Origin: Candidatus Altimarinota bacterium
GTDB lineage: Bacteria; Patescibacteriota; Gracilibacteria; Absconditabacterales; Absconditicoccaceae
Assembly (NCBI GenBank): GCA_015489035.1
Contig: WFMP01000044.1
Location: forward strand, 1-6,833
Direction: 5' to 3'
Length of the DNA stretch: 6,833 nt
The first letter of the stretch is position 1, and each line of letters opens with the position of its first letter. The translations under genes were made by a program, and so were the position numbers. The notes under the pieces were generated by a model. That model worked only from the letters and a program-made list of their open reading frames with translations, ran no database searches and was not told where the DNA came from. Shown piece after piece: positions 6,772-6,833 of the stretch.

Positions 6772-6833
6772 ATGTGATTATTAGACTATGGGGCTTGATT
6801 ACTCCTTAATAAAATAAATAATGTAGTTAATCC
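6772..6833 (+). CDS. N-terminus of a further virion protein (partial, code 25)
   Basis: ATG at 6772 lies 5 nt after the TAA of the CHAP protein gene and follows an in-frame TAA (6760-6762). The frame stays open to the window edge and gives MGLLDYGAGLLLNKINNVVN. The second codon is TGA. A start of the form M-G-(L/F)-L-D followed by a glycine-rich hydrophobic helix is common in small ejection or pilot proteins of short-tailed phages and in other minor structural proteins. This would fit the gene order, but with 20 residues visible the function is a guess. Confidence 0.6.

Noticed and set aside
1..6833. tRNA, rRNA, insertion sequence, integrase or attachment site.
   Set aside because: No cloverleaf-like segment, terminal inverted repeats, transposase or recombinase motifs were seen, and nearly all bases are in structural genes.

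Overview
The window is a low-GC, single-direction block of virion structural genes from a tailed phage or prophage that reads UGA as glycine (genetic code 25). This points to a host in Candidatus Absconditabacteria (SR1) or Gracilibacteria (BD1-5). With the standard code almost nothing here is a gene. With TGA=Gly and TAA/TAG as stops, about 97% of the window becomes seven adjoining plus-strand reading frames. The code call rests on protein signatures: in the CHAP domain TGA falls on glycines of the Cys motif (GGQCGHFVN), of P-E-V-G-S-V-A-I and of Y-G-H-V-A-I-V. Tryptophan is still written TGG, which argues against TGA=Trp. By hand count, TGA supplies about 137 of about 158 glycines in the five complete genes.

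Layout. 1-83: C-terminal end of a probable major capsid protein, followed by a hairpin terminator (89-107). 165-347: a 60-aa unknown protein. 352-1053: a 233-aa head-tail adaptor (P22 gp4 / T7 gp11 type). 1055-3085: a 676-aa nozzle or stopper protein of beta-propeller type (P22 gp10 / T7 gp12 role) that appears to carry an inserted carbohydrate-binding-like beta-sandwich. 3078-3611: a 177-aa fibre or receptor-binding-like protein whose start overlaps the nozzle stop. 3612-3658: a short AT-only gap with a palindrome. 3659-6766: a 1035-aa virion protein with a TPR-like N-terminus, a Gln/Asn/Thr linker, long helical stretches, a CHAP cell-wall hydrolase domain and a conserved phage-type C-terminal segment. 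6772 to the window end: the start of another small hydrophobic virion protein.

Working together (inference): the order capsid, adaptor, nozzle, fibre, then a large hydrolase/ejection protein is that of a short-tailed phage. The adaptor and nozzle would close the portal and form the tail tube. The nozzle insert and the fibre would contact the host surface. The CHAP protein would open peptidoglycan during DNA entry. Genes are separated by 1 to 5 nt or overlap, apart from two short gaps (84-164 and 3612-3658) that may hold regulatory signals. No tRNA, CRISPR array, insertion sequence or integrase is visible, so the window cannot tell a free virus from a prophage. No stretch over 300 bases lacks a gene.
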